Positions 7,563-13,859 of a stretch of DNA of 13,859 nucleotides are shown one piece after another. Source of the DNA: Pseudomonadota bacterium (GTDB taxonomy: Bacteria > Pseudomonadota > Alphaproteobacteria > UBA8366 > JADFVY01); contig DAOVHN010000015.1 of NCBI GenBank assembly GCA_030671915.1, positions 1 through 13,859 of the forward strand, read 5' to 3'. The position numbers were made by a program, and so were the translations under genes. Under the pieces are notes generated by a model. It was given only the letters and a program-made list of their open reading frames with translations, was not told where the DNA came from and ran no database searches. Every line of letters starts with the position of its first letter. Within the stretch, counting starts at the first letter, position 1.

Positions 7563-8233
7563 GTGAATCATTGGCTTCCCGCGTCAAGCGGCTGGTATCG
7601 GGTAGCGCCAACATGATCGTGACCGCGGTCGAGAGCCTGGCGCCGGAAATGGTGATGGAAGAAGCGATCCGCGAGGTCGACAGTGCGATCGACGACGTGC
7701 GCGCCGAGTTGGGCCAGGTGATGACCCGCCAGTACCATGCGACGCGGCGCCTGGCGGGCGAGAACAAGAAGCATGAGGAGCTGTCGGAGAGCATAAAGGT
7801 GGCGTTGGCCGAGAAGCGCGAGGACCTGGCGGAAGCCGGCGTCGGCAAGCTTCTGGATATCGAGGCGCAGATTCCGGTGCTGGAATCGGCGATCGGCGAG
7901 ACCCGCGAGGCCCAAGTTGAACTGGAAGGTTATGTCGCGGCCCTGCGCGCGCGCAAGCGCGAGATGAAGGAAGAGTTGCGCGAATACCGCGCCGCGCAGA
8001 AGGAAGCGGCGGCCAGCGGCGGTGGCGACGGCAGCGGGCCGAAAGGATCCGACACCGAACGCCGGGTCGAAAAAGCGTCGGAAGCCTTCGACCGCGCCAT
8101 GGAGATAGGTGGCGGCATCGGCGGCGGCGACGCGCCTGACCGCAAATCGGCGGCGATGAACGCCGAGCTTGAGCAACTGGCGCGCAAGAACCGCGTCAAC
8201 GAGCGCCTGGCCCAGTTCAAGGAGCAGGGCTAG
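7559..8233 (+). CDS. pspA: PspA/IM30 (ESCRT-III-like) membrane stress protein
   Basis: PspA-family proteins bind the inner face of the cytoplasmic membrane and oligomerise into scaffolds that limit proton leakage; they are bacterial ESCRT-III relatives. The 224-aa product starts with an amphipathic membrane-binding helix (about 3-27). The long antiparallel coiled-coil hairpin characteristic of the family runs about 30-150, including EEAIREVDSAIDDVRAELGQ and a Lys/Glu-rich stretch to residue 149. A Gly-rich flexible stretch (153-163) and a GGGIGGG linker (184-190) flank a further helix, and helices resume to the end. AAAGGAGG lies 6 bases before the ATG, a near-ideal ribosome-binding site, so PspA is probably made in larger amount than the preceding protein, which overlaps it by 4 bp. 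No PspF, PspB or PspC is nearby. Confidence 0.93.
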   Translation: MSESLASRVKRLVSGSANMIVTAVESLAPEMVMEEAIREVDSAIDDVRAELGQVMTRQYHATRRLAGENKKHEELSESIKVALAEKREDLAEAGVGKLLDIEAQIPVLESAIGETREAQVELEGYVAALRARKREMKEELREYRAAQKEAAASGGGDGSGPKGSDTERRVEKASEAFDRAMEIGGGIGGGDAPDRKSAAMNAELEQLARKNRVNERLAQFKEQG

Positions 8234-8250
8234 GACCGACCAACGGCTAA

Positions 8251-9000
8251 ATGGGGGGAACGGCATTGATTGAATTCATTCTGACGGAGGCCAATCGTCC
8301 CTTCTCGATCGCGATCACGGCCATGCTGATACTCGGCTTCCTGGAGCTGTTGCTGGCGATGGGCGGCTTCGGGATGATGGGGATCCTCGACAATCTGGTT
8401 CCCGATGACTGGGATATTGATGCGGATATTGATGTCGATGCGGGCGTCGATATGGATCTGGACGCGGACCTGGATATGGACGCGGACCTGGACGCCGATG
8501 TCGGCGGCGGCGTGGGCTCCTTCCTCCAGATGGTGCTGGGGTTCTTCGGTATCGGGCGGGTGCCGCTGCTTGTGGTTATCGTGGCCTTCCTGACCAGTTT
8601 CGGGCTGGCCGGCTACATCACCCAGATGGTCGTTCACGGGGTTAGCGGATATTACCTGCCCGCCCTGCTGGCCAGCATCCCGGCCTTCTTCGGCGGCTCG
8701 ATCGTGACCCGCTACCTGGCGATGGGCCTGGGCCGCCTTGTTCCCGACGTCGAGACGGAGGCGGTCGAGACCAGAACATTCATCGGCCGCACCGCCGTCC
8801 TGATCATGGGCGAAGCCACGGCCGGCAAACCGGCGCAAGCCAAGCTGAGGGACCATAACGGGCAAACACATTATCTGCTGATCGAACCGGACCAGGCAGA
8901 CATGGTCTTCCGTCAAGGAGACCAGGTGCTGCTGGTCAGCCAGCAGGGAAGCATTTTCAAGGCTATTGAGGTAACCAGCGACGCGCTGGTCCGGCAATAG
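8251..9000 (+). CDS. yqiJ: YqiJ-like inner-membrane protein with C-terminal OB-fold domain (DUF1449/NfeD-like)
   Basis: Partner of the flotillin encoded next, as in E. coli yqiJK. Hydrophobic segments lie at about 18-40, 103-125 and 134-160. The C-terminal domain (about 174-245) includes AKLRDHNGQTHYLLIEPDQAD and FRQGDQVLLVS, closely resembling the E. coli YqiJ OB-fold; NfeD-type OB domains are thought to contact SPFH proteins. Between the first two membrane segments lies a loop (52-83) in which 16 of 32 residues are Asp, almost strictly every other residue, absent from E. coli YqiJ as I recall it. The ATG at 8251 has no good ribosome-binding site. A TTG at 8266 preceded by GGGGGGA at good spacing is a credible alternative and fits the E. 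coli N-terminus better. It lies 17 bp after pspA. Confidence 0.88.
   Translation: MGGTALIEFILTEANRPFSIAITAMLILGFLELLLAMGGFGMMGILDNLVPDDWDIDADIDVDAGVDMDLDADLDMDADLDADVGGGVGSFLQMVLGFFGIGRVPLLVVIVAFLTSFGLAGYITQMVVHGVSGYYLPALLASIPAFFGGSIVTRYLAMGLGRLVPDVETEAVETRTFIGRTAVLIMGEATAGKPAQAKLRDHNGQTHYLLIEPDQADMVFRQGDQVLLVSQQGSIFKAIEVTSDALVRQ
8459..8492 (+). repeat. 18-bp-period direct repeat within yqiJ
   Basis: The 16-base unit TGGACGCGGACCTGGA occurs exactly at 8459-8474 and again at 8477-8492. The 18-base period equals six codons. It encodes part of the Asp-x-Asp-x loop, and looser six-base GAY-NNN units continue on both sides (8404-8500). In-frame slippage here would lengthen or shorten the acidic loop without breaking the gene. 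Confidence 0.8.
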
Positions 9001-9028
9001 CGGAACGCATTCAGGAAAGGGGAAAATA

Positions 9029-10831
9029 ATGTCACTGGATTTGATAATGGCTATTCTTGGTGTCGGTGCGCTGATCGTTGTGACGATCATCGTCATCGGC
9101 ATGATTTTTTCCAGGCTCTATACGCGGGCCTCGAAGGAAATTTCGTTCGTGCGGACCGGCGCCGGCGGCCAGAAGATCGTGATGAATGGCGGCGCGCTGG
9201 TGTTCCCGGTGCTGCACGAGACCATCCCGGTCAACATGAACACGCTGCGCCTAGAGGTGCGCCGCGCCAACGAACAGGCGCTGATCACCCGCGACCGCAT
9301 GCGCGTCGATGTGCTGGCGGAGTTCTATGTCCGGGTTCAGCCGACCTCGGATTCGATCGCGGCCGCCGCGCAGACATTGGGTCGCCGGACCATGGAGCCT
9401 AGCTTGCTGAAGGATCTGGTCGAGGGCAAGTTCGTCGACGCACTGCGCGCGGTGGCGGCGGAAATGACCATGATCGAGCTGCATGAACAACGCGTCGATT
9501 TCGTCCAGAAAGTGCAGCATGCGGTGTCCGAGGACCTGCTGAAGAACGGCCTGGAGCTGGAATCCGTCTCGCTGACCGGCCTGGACCAGACCAACAAGGA
9601 GTACTTCAATCCGGACAACGCGTTCGACGCGGCCGGCCTGACCAAGCTGACCGAGGAGATCGAGGACCGGCGCAAGCGCCGCAACGACATTGTGCAGGAC
9701 ACGCGCGTCGAGATCGAAACGAAGAACCTTGAGGCAGAACAGAAAAGCCTGCAGATCGCGCGCGACAGCGAATATGCGACCCTCGAGCAACAGCGGGAAA
9801 TCGCGGTGCGCACGGCCTTTCAGACGACTGAAATCGCCCGCGAACAGGCGGTCCGCCACAAGGAGGCGGAGGAAGCCCGGATTGTCGCCGAACAGGAAGT
9901 CGAACTGGCCCGTATCCACACCCAGCGCGAGGTCGAGGCCGAGCGCATCGAAAAGGAGCGGCTGGTGCGCGAGAAAGACATCGGGCGCGAGCGTTCGGTC
10001 GAGGTGGCGAACCAGGACAAGGCCATCGCCATCGCCGAAAAGTCCAAGGAAGAGGCTGCCGCCCAAGCGGAGGCCGACCGGGTGCGCGCCGAAGCGGTCA
10101 AGGCCGAGGAACAGGTCGTCACCGTCCGCGAAACCGAGATTTCCGAACGCCAGAAGGCGATCGAGCTGATCGAGGCCCGCAAGGTGGCCGAGCGCGACGC
10201 GATCGCCATCCAGGTCAAGGCCGAGGCCGAGAAGCTGGCCGCGCTTGACGAGTCCGAAGCCATTCGCACAATGGCCGAGGCCAAGGCCGGCGAAACCCGG
10301 ATCGAAGCGGAAGGCGATGCCGAGGCCGAGAAGCTTCGCGCCGACGCGGCGGAGCGCACATATACGGTCGATGCCGCCGGCCGGGCCGCGCTGAACGACG
10401 CCGACAACCGCCTGTCGGAGGATATCGTCGATATGAAGGTCAAACTGGCCCTGGTGGAGCAGTTGCAGGCGATCATCCGCGAATCCGTCAAACCGATGGA
10501 ATCGATCGACAGCATAAAGATCCTGCAGGTCGATGGGCTGGGCGGCGGCGGCAACGGTGTCCATGGTGGCGAAACCGTCAATGGCGGTGGCATGGTGGCC
10601 GGGTCGCCTTCGGACGGCATTGTGCAGAGCGCGCTGAAATACCGCGCCCAGGCGCCACTGATCGACGGGCTTCTGAAAGAGCTGGGTTTCGGTGGGGCGG
10701 ACCCAGCGAGCCTGTCGCAGGCGCTGGCCGGCGCCGCCTTCAGCGGCAACAAGGTGGCCGGCGGCAACAGCGCGGCCAAGGCCGCCGCCGCGCCGAAGGC
10801 CAAGCCCGCGAAGCCCGCCGACGGCGGCTGA
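9029..10831 (+). CDS. yqiK: YqiK-type flotillin (SPFH/band 7 membrane microdomain protein)
   Basis: Bacterial flotillins organise membrane microdomains and affect fluidity. The 600-aa product has one N-terminal transmembrane helix (about 8-27). An SPFH/band-7 domain follows (about 32-200: ISFVRTGAGGQKIVMNGGALV, VNMNTLRLEV and GLELESVSLTGLDQT near its end). A very long Glu/Ala/Arg-rich coiled coil (about 205-460) drives oligomerisation. The C-terminal region has a conserved helix (461-500), a Gly-rich linker (504-524), a short folded piece (530-572) and an Ala/Lys/Pro tail. Length and architecture match E. coli YqiK. AGGAAAGGGG precedes the ATG at good spacing. It lies 28 bp after yqiJ and is the last gene of the operon. 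Long antisense open frames in this region reflect the GC-rich coiled-coil codons. Confidence 0.95.
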   Translation: MSLDLIMAILGVGALIVVTIIVIGMIFSRLYTRASKEISFVRTGAGGQKIVMNGGALVFPVLHETIPVNMNTLRLEVRRANEQALITRDRMRVDVLAEFYVRVQPTSDSIAAAAQTLGRRTMEPSLLKDLVEGKFVDALRAVAAEMTMIELHEQRVDFVQKVQHAVSEDLLKNGLELESVSLTGLDQTNKEYFNPDNAFDAAGLTKLTEEIEDRRKRRNDIVQDTRVEIETKNLEAEQKSLQIARDSEYATLEQQREIAVRTAFQTTEIAREQAVRHKEAEEARIVAEQEVELARIHTQREVEAERIEKERLVREKDIGRERSVEVANQDKAIAIAEKSKEEAAAQAEADRVRAEAVKAEEQVVTVRETEISERQKAIELIEARKVAERDAIAIQVKAEAEKLAALDESEAIRTMAEAKAGETRIEAEGDAEAEKLRADAAERTYTVDAAGRAALNDADNRLSEDIVDMKVKLALVEQLQAIIRESVKPMESIDSIKILQVDGLGGGGNGVHGGETVNGGGMVAGSPSDGIVQSALKYRAQAPLIDGLLKELGFGGADPASLSQALAGAAFSGNKVAGGNSAAKAAAAPKAKPAKPADGG

Positions 10832-10862
10832 TCCAGCCGTCAGTAGTTGTCTGAAAAACACT

Positions 10863-10882
10863 GGGGTCCCGCAAGGGGCCCC
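10863..10882. terminator. Bidirectional intrinsic terminator between yqiK and the desaturase gene
   Basis: GGGGTCCC-GCAA-GGGGCCCC forms an 8-bp stem (one G-U pair) closed by a GNRA-type tetraloop. On the plus strand it is followed by TTAAT; on the minus strand by AGTG then five Ts, from the A-run at about 10854-10858. Both convergent genes end within 32 bp of it, so it probably stops both transcripts, more strongly for the minus strand. Confidence 0.75.
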
Positions 10883-10898
10883 TTAATCTATGGGATGG

Positions 10899-11933
10899 TC
10901 AGGCTACCGCGGCCTGGCGAAAACTGATGAGCTTGCGGCTGTCTTCGTCCCACAGGGCCAGACGCACACATTTCAGGCTTTCCAGAAACGTCAGCCGGCT
11001 CATCCCCTTGAGTTCCGGGCTGGCGTCCAGGCATTCCTGCAGCCGGTAATTGGGGATCTTGCCGTTCAGATGATGAATATGGTGCAGGCCGATATTGCCG
11101 GTTAACCACTGCAGTATCTTCGGCAGCACATAGTAGGAACTGCCGCGGACCGCCGCGTCGTGAAAGTCCCAATCGTCACCGTCCTGCCAGACGGTATCCG
11201 GGAACTGGTGCTGGATGAAGAACAGATAGCCACCCGCCCAGGCAGCCATGAAGATGGCCGGGCCCAAGATAAGCAGCAGATTCAGCCAGCCCACCGCCAT
11301 GCTCAACAACCCGTAAAATATGACCAGCCCGGCATTGAGCATGACGACGCCGGGCCAGGCGTCGCGGAAGGGAACCGGCGCGCCGAACGGAATTCTGTAG
11401 CTGAGTACGAAGAGATAGGGCGGTCCAAGGAACAGCAGGACAAAGGGATTTCGATACAAGCGGTACATCAGGCGCCTGCCCCGGCTCAACGCCCTGTATT
11501 CCCTGACGGTCAGCGTTTCGATATCCCCGGTCCCGCGCTTGGCGAGATTGCCCGACGTTGCATGATGCGTCGCATGCGCCTTGCGCCAGTTGCCGTAGGG
11601 TGTGAGGGTCAGCAGGCTGACCGCGCGGCCCAGCATGTCGTTGGCGAAACGTGAGCGGAAGAAGGAACCGTGGCCGCAATCATGCTGGATGATGAAAAAG
11701 CGCAGCATCAGACCGGCCGCCGGCAGGGTCAGAACCAGCGCAAACCAGTATCCCTTCTCCAGCGCGAACCACATGGCCGCGCTAAGCAACAGAAATGGCG
11801 CCGCGGTCGTCAGAATTTGTGTCAGGCTGCGTTTGAGATCGGCGCCCTTGAATCGGGCGCAATGCCGCGCCAGATGCCGGGCCATTTGCCGGGCATCCCC
11901 TGCGGCCGCGCCAAGATCGCAACGCGAGTCCAT
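10899..11933 (-). CDS. Membrane fatty-acid desaturase (three-histidine-box, DesA-like)
   Basis: Di-iron membrane desaturase that introduces a double bond into acyl chains and raises membrane fluidity. The 344-aa protein has the three His clusters in correct order and spacing: HDCGH (84-88), HATHH (120-124) and HHIHH (284-288), with a further conserved His at 242 in QHQFPDT. Hydrophobic pairs flank them (about 43-80, 165-180, 195-240). The pattern is closest to acyl-lipid delta-12/omega-type desaturases, but regiospecificity cannot be read from sequence. The ATG at 11933 is chosen because GGGAG lies 4 bases upstream; the frame is open to 12017, but that extension would cross the csp terminator. 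It lies 96 bp downstream of the cold-shock gene on the same strand, suggesting a cold-response role. Confidence 0.92.
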   Translation of the reverse strand: MDSRCDLGAAAGDARQMARHLARHCARFKGADLKRSLTQILTTAAPFLLLSAAMWFALEKGYWFALVLTLPAAGLMLRFFIIQHDCGHGSFFRSRFANDMLGRAVSLLTLTPYGNWRKAHATHHATSGNLAKRGTGDIETLTVREYRALSRGRRLMYRLYRNPFVLLFLGPPYLFVLSYRIPFGAPVPFRDAWPGVVMLNAGLVIFYGLLSMAVGWLNLLLILGPAIFMAAWAGGYLFFIQHQFPDTVWQDGDDWDFHDAAVRGSSYYVLPKILQWLTGNIGLHHIHHLNGKIPNYRLQECLDASPELKGMSRLTFLESLKCVRLALWDEDSRKLISFRQAAVA

Positions 11934-11988
11934 CGAACTCCCGCCGCCGGGAAGAGTTTTTTCAGTCAGGGTGTGCGAACCTGTAGCG

Positions 11989-12015
11989 AAAAGCGCCCGG
12001 ATAAAATCCGGGCGC
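11989..12015 (-). terminator. Strong intrinsic terminator after the cold-shock gene
   Basis: On the minus strand a perfect 10-bp stem, GCGCCCGGAT/ATCCGGGCGC (11993-12002 with 12006-12015), has a 3-base loop and is followed by TTTT. It lies just past the csp stop codon and about 55 bp before the desaturase start codon. Desaturase expression must come from readthrough or from a promoter inside the remaining gap; I see no clear one. Confidence 0.85.
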
Positions 12016-12029
12016 AATCGACGCTATCT

Positions 12030-12239
12030 TCAGTCTTCGGCGACGAGGTTCTCGGCAGAGGCCTTGCCGTTCTGCCCGGGGACGAGCTCATACGTGATCT
12101 TCTGGCCTTCGCGAAGCGAAGTCAGGCCCGCGCGCTCTACGGCGGAGATATGAACGAACGCGTCCTTGCCCCCGTCTGAAGGCTCGATGAAACCAAAACC
12201 CTTGGTGGAATTAAACCATTTAACTGTACCGGTAGCCAT
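12030..12239 (-). CDS. CspA-family cold-shock protein (RNA chaperone)
   Basis: A 69-aa single cold-shock domain that binds single-stranded RNA/DNA and melts mRNA structure. It has [18 protein letters not shown] (3-20), containing the RNP1 motif KGFGFI, then DAFVHIS (26-32) as RNP2, and ends [12 protein letters not shown]. The basic and aromatic nucleic-acid-binding residues (Lys7, Trp8, Phe15, Phe17, Phe28, His30) are present. The ATG at 12239 is chosen because all family members begin at this point and AAAGGA sits 7 bases upstream. An in-frame ATG at 12260 would add seven residues without a ribosome-binding site. A strong terminator follows, and a desaturase gene lies beyond it. Confidence 0.97.
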   Translation of the reverse strand: MATGTVKWFNSTKGFGFIEPSDGGKDAFVHISAVERAGLTSLREGQKITYELVPGQNGKASAENLVAED

Positions 12240-12373
12240 AGCGATGTCCTTTATTGACATGGTGATATCCGGGGATCAGCTCCCCCGGGGCAGCGACGTT
12301 CACAATGTCAGGAAGTAGCAAGGCTGGCGACCATGGGCCGCTGTCTGGATACGCGGGACGATGTGTAACGTGT
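12240..12373 (-). promoter_or_regulatory. Long structured 5' leader of the cold-shock gene
   Basis: From the predicted start site near 12373 the leader would be about 134 nt, similar in scale to the long cspA leader of E. coli. On the minus strand it contains a CCGGGG/CCCCGG hairpin (12269-12288, 8-base loop). Close to the start codon is a weak 5-bp hairpin, ATGTC/GACAT (12244-12260), whose loop and right arm cover the AAAGGA ribosome-binding site. This could be a temperature-dependent leader; structure was judged by eye only. Confidence 0.45.
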
Positions 12374-12379
12374 AGCGCA

Positions 12380-12407
12380 TATATAGCGAAAACCGGCAAC
12401 AATGCAA
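12380..12407 (-). promoter_or_regulatory. Candidate promoter of the cold-shock gene
   Basis: On the minus strand, TTGCAT (12407-12402) and TATATA (12385-12380) are separated by 16 bases, a good housekeeping-sigma match. Transcription would start near 12373. This short AT-rich patch stands out in the otherwise GC-rich gap. Confidence 0.55.
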
Positions 12408-12530
12408 GACTCGTTCGCGCATGCCCGGCAGTCGGCTCCGCCGAGAGGCCTGGAGGGTGCATGCGGCAATCATTTGTTCAGAATTTGCAACGTATGATCC
12501 GCGGCACAAAAATACAGGGATGCACAGACC

Positions 12531-13535
12531 ATGAATTCGATAACTGGAAAGCGAATTTTCCCGTTCGTCCTGGCGCTGTCGGCGATGGCGGTTTTACCCG
12601 GCGCCGCGCTGGCCGAGAAATCGACGACCGCGGTCAATCACGGATGGGAGATTGTCTGGGACGATGTCACGGCCACCGCACGGCATGTCGAAACCGGCGG
12701 GGAAAAGGAGCTTTACCGGGACGAAAGGGGGGAAACCGAAGAGGAGGGTTTTACCGATTACAGGATGCTTTCGGTCGTCGGAACGGTCGTATCCCATTCC
12801 GTCCGCTGGTATTCCGGGGACGGCGCCCATCCCAGCTATGGCACGGCATGGACCACGCTTAATCTGGATCCGGATAGCTCCGCCAGCCTGGCCGATCTGT
12901 TCGGCGAGGAGGCCGTATTCAGCCGGCTGATGGACGATGCAACCGTCCAGTCCGCGCTGAACGGCGTTTATACGGATACCCAGGACAAGTCACACCCGAC
13001 ACCGAATAATCTCGGCGAGTTGCTGGAATATGTCGATGGCGGCTGCCATGCCTGGATGGGGCCGAGCATGCTGAAGCAATTTTATTTTCCCTACCGGCTT
13101 GGCGGGAAGATCGCGGTCGTGCAGATCGGCCTTACCCATGGCTGCGAGGTGAATCGCGGCGATTTCACCGAACTCACGAAACTCTATTTTCCGATCCCCG
13201 ACAAGCTGAAAGCCGATTTCGACCAGGCCGTCAAGGATGGCGTCCTCGAGGACAAGCCCTTTCAGAAGGCGAGCTACGACTGCAACAAGGCCGAGAGCGC
13301 CATCGAATTCGCGGTCTGCACCGAGCCGGAGCTGGCGAAGCTGGATGTCGCCATGGGCAAGCGGTACCGCCAGCTTCGCCGCAGCCTGGGGGGCGATGAA
13401 AAGGCCCGGTTGGTGGCGGACCAGCGGAACTGGATCAAGGCCCGAAACACCGAATGCGGGAACGGAGATCCAAGCTGCCTTAAAGACTTCTACACAGAGC
13501 AGCTGCAGTATCTGGAGAATCCGCAGGCGCACTAG
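12531..13535 (+). CDS. Secreted protein with RsiV/DUF3298-like domain and C-terminal LprI-like (DUF1311) domain
   Basis: A 334-aa exported protein. Residues 1-28 form a Sec signal peptide: basic start, hydrophobic core FPFVLALSAMAVL, likely cleavage after GAALA. The middle (about 75-225) resembles DUF3298: SHSVRWYSGDGAHPSYGT, LNLDPDSSASLADLFGEE and, further on, KLYFPIPDKLK. The end (about 249-330) is an LprI-like domain: SYDCNKAESAIEFAVCTEPELAKLD, then ADQRNWIKARNTECG and SCLKDFY. Six cysteines (172, 205, 251, 263, 309, 316) could form three disulfides, fitting the oxidising periplasm. LprI of mycobacteria inhibits lysozyme, and the DUF3298 region of Bacillus RsiV binds lysozyme, so a role against muramidases is possible but inferred. 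The ribosome-binding site is weak (AGGG 12 bases before ATG). A TATGAT at 12493-12498 might be a -10 but lacks a good -35. Confidence 0.82.
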   Translation: MNSITGKRIFPFVLALSAMAVLPGAALAEKSTTAVNHGWEIVWDDVTATARHVETGGEKELYRDERGETEEEGFTDYRMLSVVGTVVSHSVRWYSGDGAHPSYGTAWTTLNLDPDSSASLADLFGEEAVFSRLMDDATVQSALNGVYTDTQDKSHPTPNNLGELLEYVDGGCHAWMGPSMLKQFYFPYRLGGKIAVVQIGLTHGCEVNRGDFTELTKLYFPIPDKLKADFDQAVKDGVLEDKPFQKASYDCNKAESAIEFAVCTEPELAKLDVAMGKRYRQLRRSLGGDEKARLVADQRNWIKARNTECGNGDPSCLKDFYTEQLQYLENPQAH

Positions 13536-13545
13536 CCCGGATTTC

Positions 13546-13859
13546 TCACCAGGATGGCGCCGTCACGCGACCGCGCACCTCCACCTCGTGGCCCGGTTCC
13601 TCCGGCTCGTCGTCGACCAGTTCCTCGGGGAAGCCGGGGGCGCGCAGTTCCGCGCCACAGGCGTCCTCCAGGCGGCGCACGATGTTCGATGACCATTCGC
13701 GCGCGCCGTAGCGCGCCTGCCCGTCGTGGAAGATGTCGAGGACCAGCGGCGATATCTCCAGCGGCACGCGCAGGCGCTGGGCGAGCCCGTCGAACAGGCC
13801 CATATCCTTGATCACCAGATCCATGGTGAAGTTGATGTTTCGGCTGCCGTTCAGGATCA
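13546..13859 (-). CDS. 3-hydroxyisobutyrate dehydrogenase-like NAD(P)-dependent oxidoreductase, C-terminal part, runs off the right edge
   Basis: The visible 104 residues are the end of the all-helical C-terminal domain of the beta-hydroxyacid dehydrogenase family. NINFTMDLVIKDMGLFDGLA contains the conserved KD pair that follows the active-site helix. RLRVPLEISPLVLDIFHDGQARYGAREWSSNIVRRLED is the standard family ending. Members reduce or oxidise short hydroxyacids such as 3-hydroxyisobutyrate or tartronate semialdehyde; the substrate is not readable because the cofactor and substrate loops lie outside the window. After the domain comes an acidic tail of about 40 residues, rich in Glu and Pro, which most members lack. 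The stop codon is 10 bp from the end of the convergent LprI-like gene, with no terminator between. Confidence 0.85.
   Translation of the reverse strand, partial: ILNGSRNINFTMDLVIKDMGLFDGLAQRLRVPLEISPLVLDIFHDGQARYGAREWSSNIVRRLEDACGAELRAPGFPEELVDDEPEEPGHEVEVRGRVTAPSW

Noticed and set aside
8404..8505. CRISPR or minisatellite reading of the six-base units in yqiJ.
   Set aside because: The repeat is coding, in frame and without spacers; it is explained by the Asp-x pattern of the protein.
9251..10861. A 536-codon open frame on the minus strand antisense to yqiK.
   Set aside because: Its Leu/Asp/Phe/Gly-rich product mirrors the Glu/Ala/Arg coiled-coil codons of yqiK; no family is recognisable and there is no ribosome-binding site.
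11934..12017. 28-residue N-terminal extension of the desaturase.
   Set aside because: It would require translation through the csp terminator hairpin, and the inner ATG at 11933 has a good GGGAG.

Overview
The window is GC-rich chromosomal DNA with tightly packed genes on both strands. It most resembles an alphaproteobacterium of the Rhodospirillales type. The grounds are high-GC codon use, a malate synthase G, a CaiB-type CoA-transferase, a DUF1989 gene, a small cold-shock protein and a desaturase. No rRNA or other phylogenetic marker is present, so this placement is an inference. I see no tRNA or rRNA, transposase, phage gene, plasmid gene or CRISPR array.

Left part (1-6607): mostly housekeeping and metabolic genes. 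In order they are the N-terminal half of a family III CoA-transferase (-), an orphan membrane sensor histidine kinase (+), yajQ (-) behind a DUF1989/urea-carboxylase-associated protein (-), a SlyD-like FKBP prolyl isomerase (+), mog for molybdenum cofactor synthesis (+), and malate synthase G, glcB (-). Convergent pairs end only 18-25 bp apart, with no clear terminators between them.

Middle part (6608-10882): the most interesting region. A 385-bp intergenic stretch contains an AT-rich island with a promoter and a perfect 8-bp-arm inverted repeat over its -35 box. It precedes a four-gene operon. The first product is an unrecognised 189-aa protein whose N-terminus looks like a ribbon-helix-helix DNA-binding domain. 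It is followed by PspA, a YqiJ-type membrane protein with an OB-fold, and a YqiK-type flotillin. PspA plus flotillin plus an OB-fold membrane protein is a membrane-maintenance and envelope-stress module. The leading gene may be its local repressor or sensor, in place of the PspF/sigma-54 control used in enterobacteria. The YqiJ homologue carries a striking Asp-x-Asp-x loop encoded partly by an 18-bp repeat. The operon ends in a hairpin that appears to terminate transcription from both sides.

Right part (10899-13859): a cold-adaptation pair on the minus strand, a CspA-family protein with a long structured leader followed by a fatty-acid desaturase, with a strong terminator between them. Next is a secreted protein joining an RsiV/DUF3298-like domain to an LprI-like domain; both families are linked to lysozyme binding or inhibition. 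The window ends inside the C-terminal part of a 3-hydroxyisobutyrate-dehydrogenase-like oxidoreductase (-).
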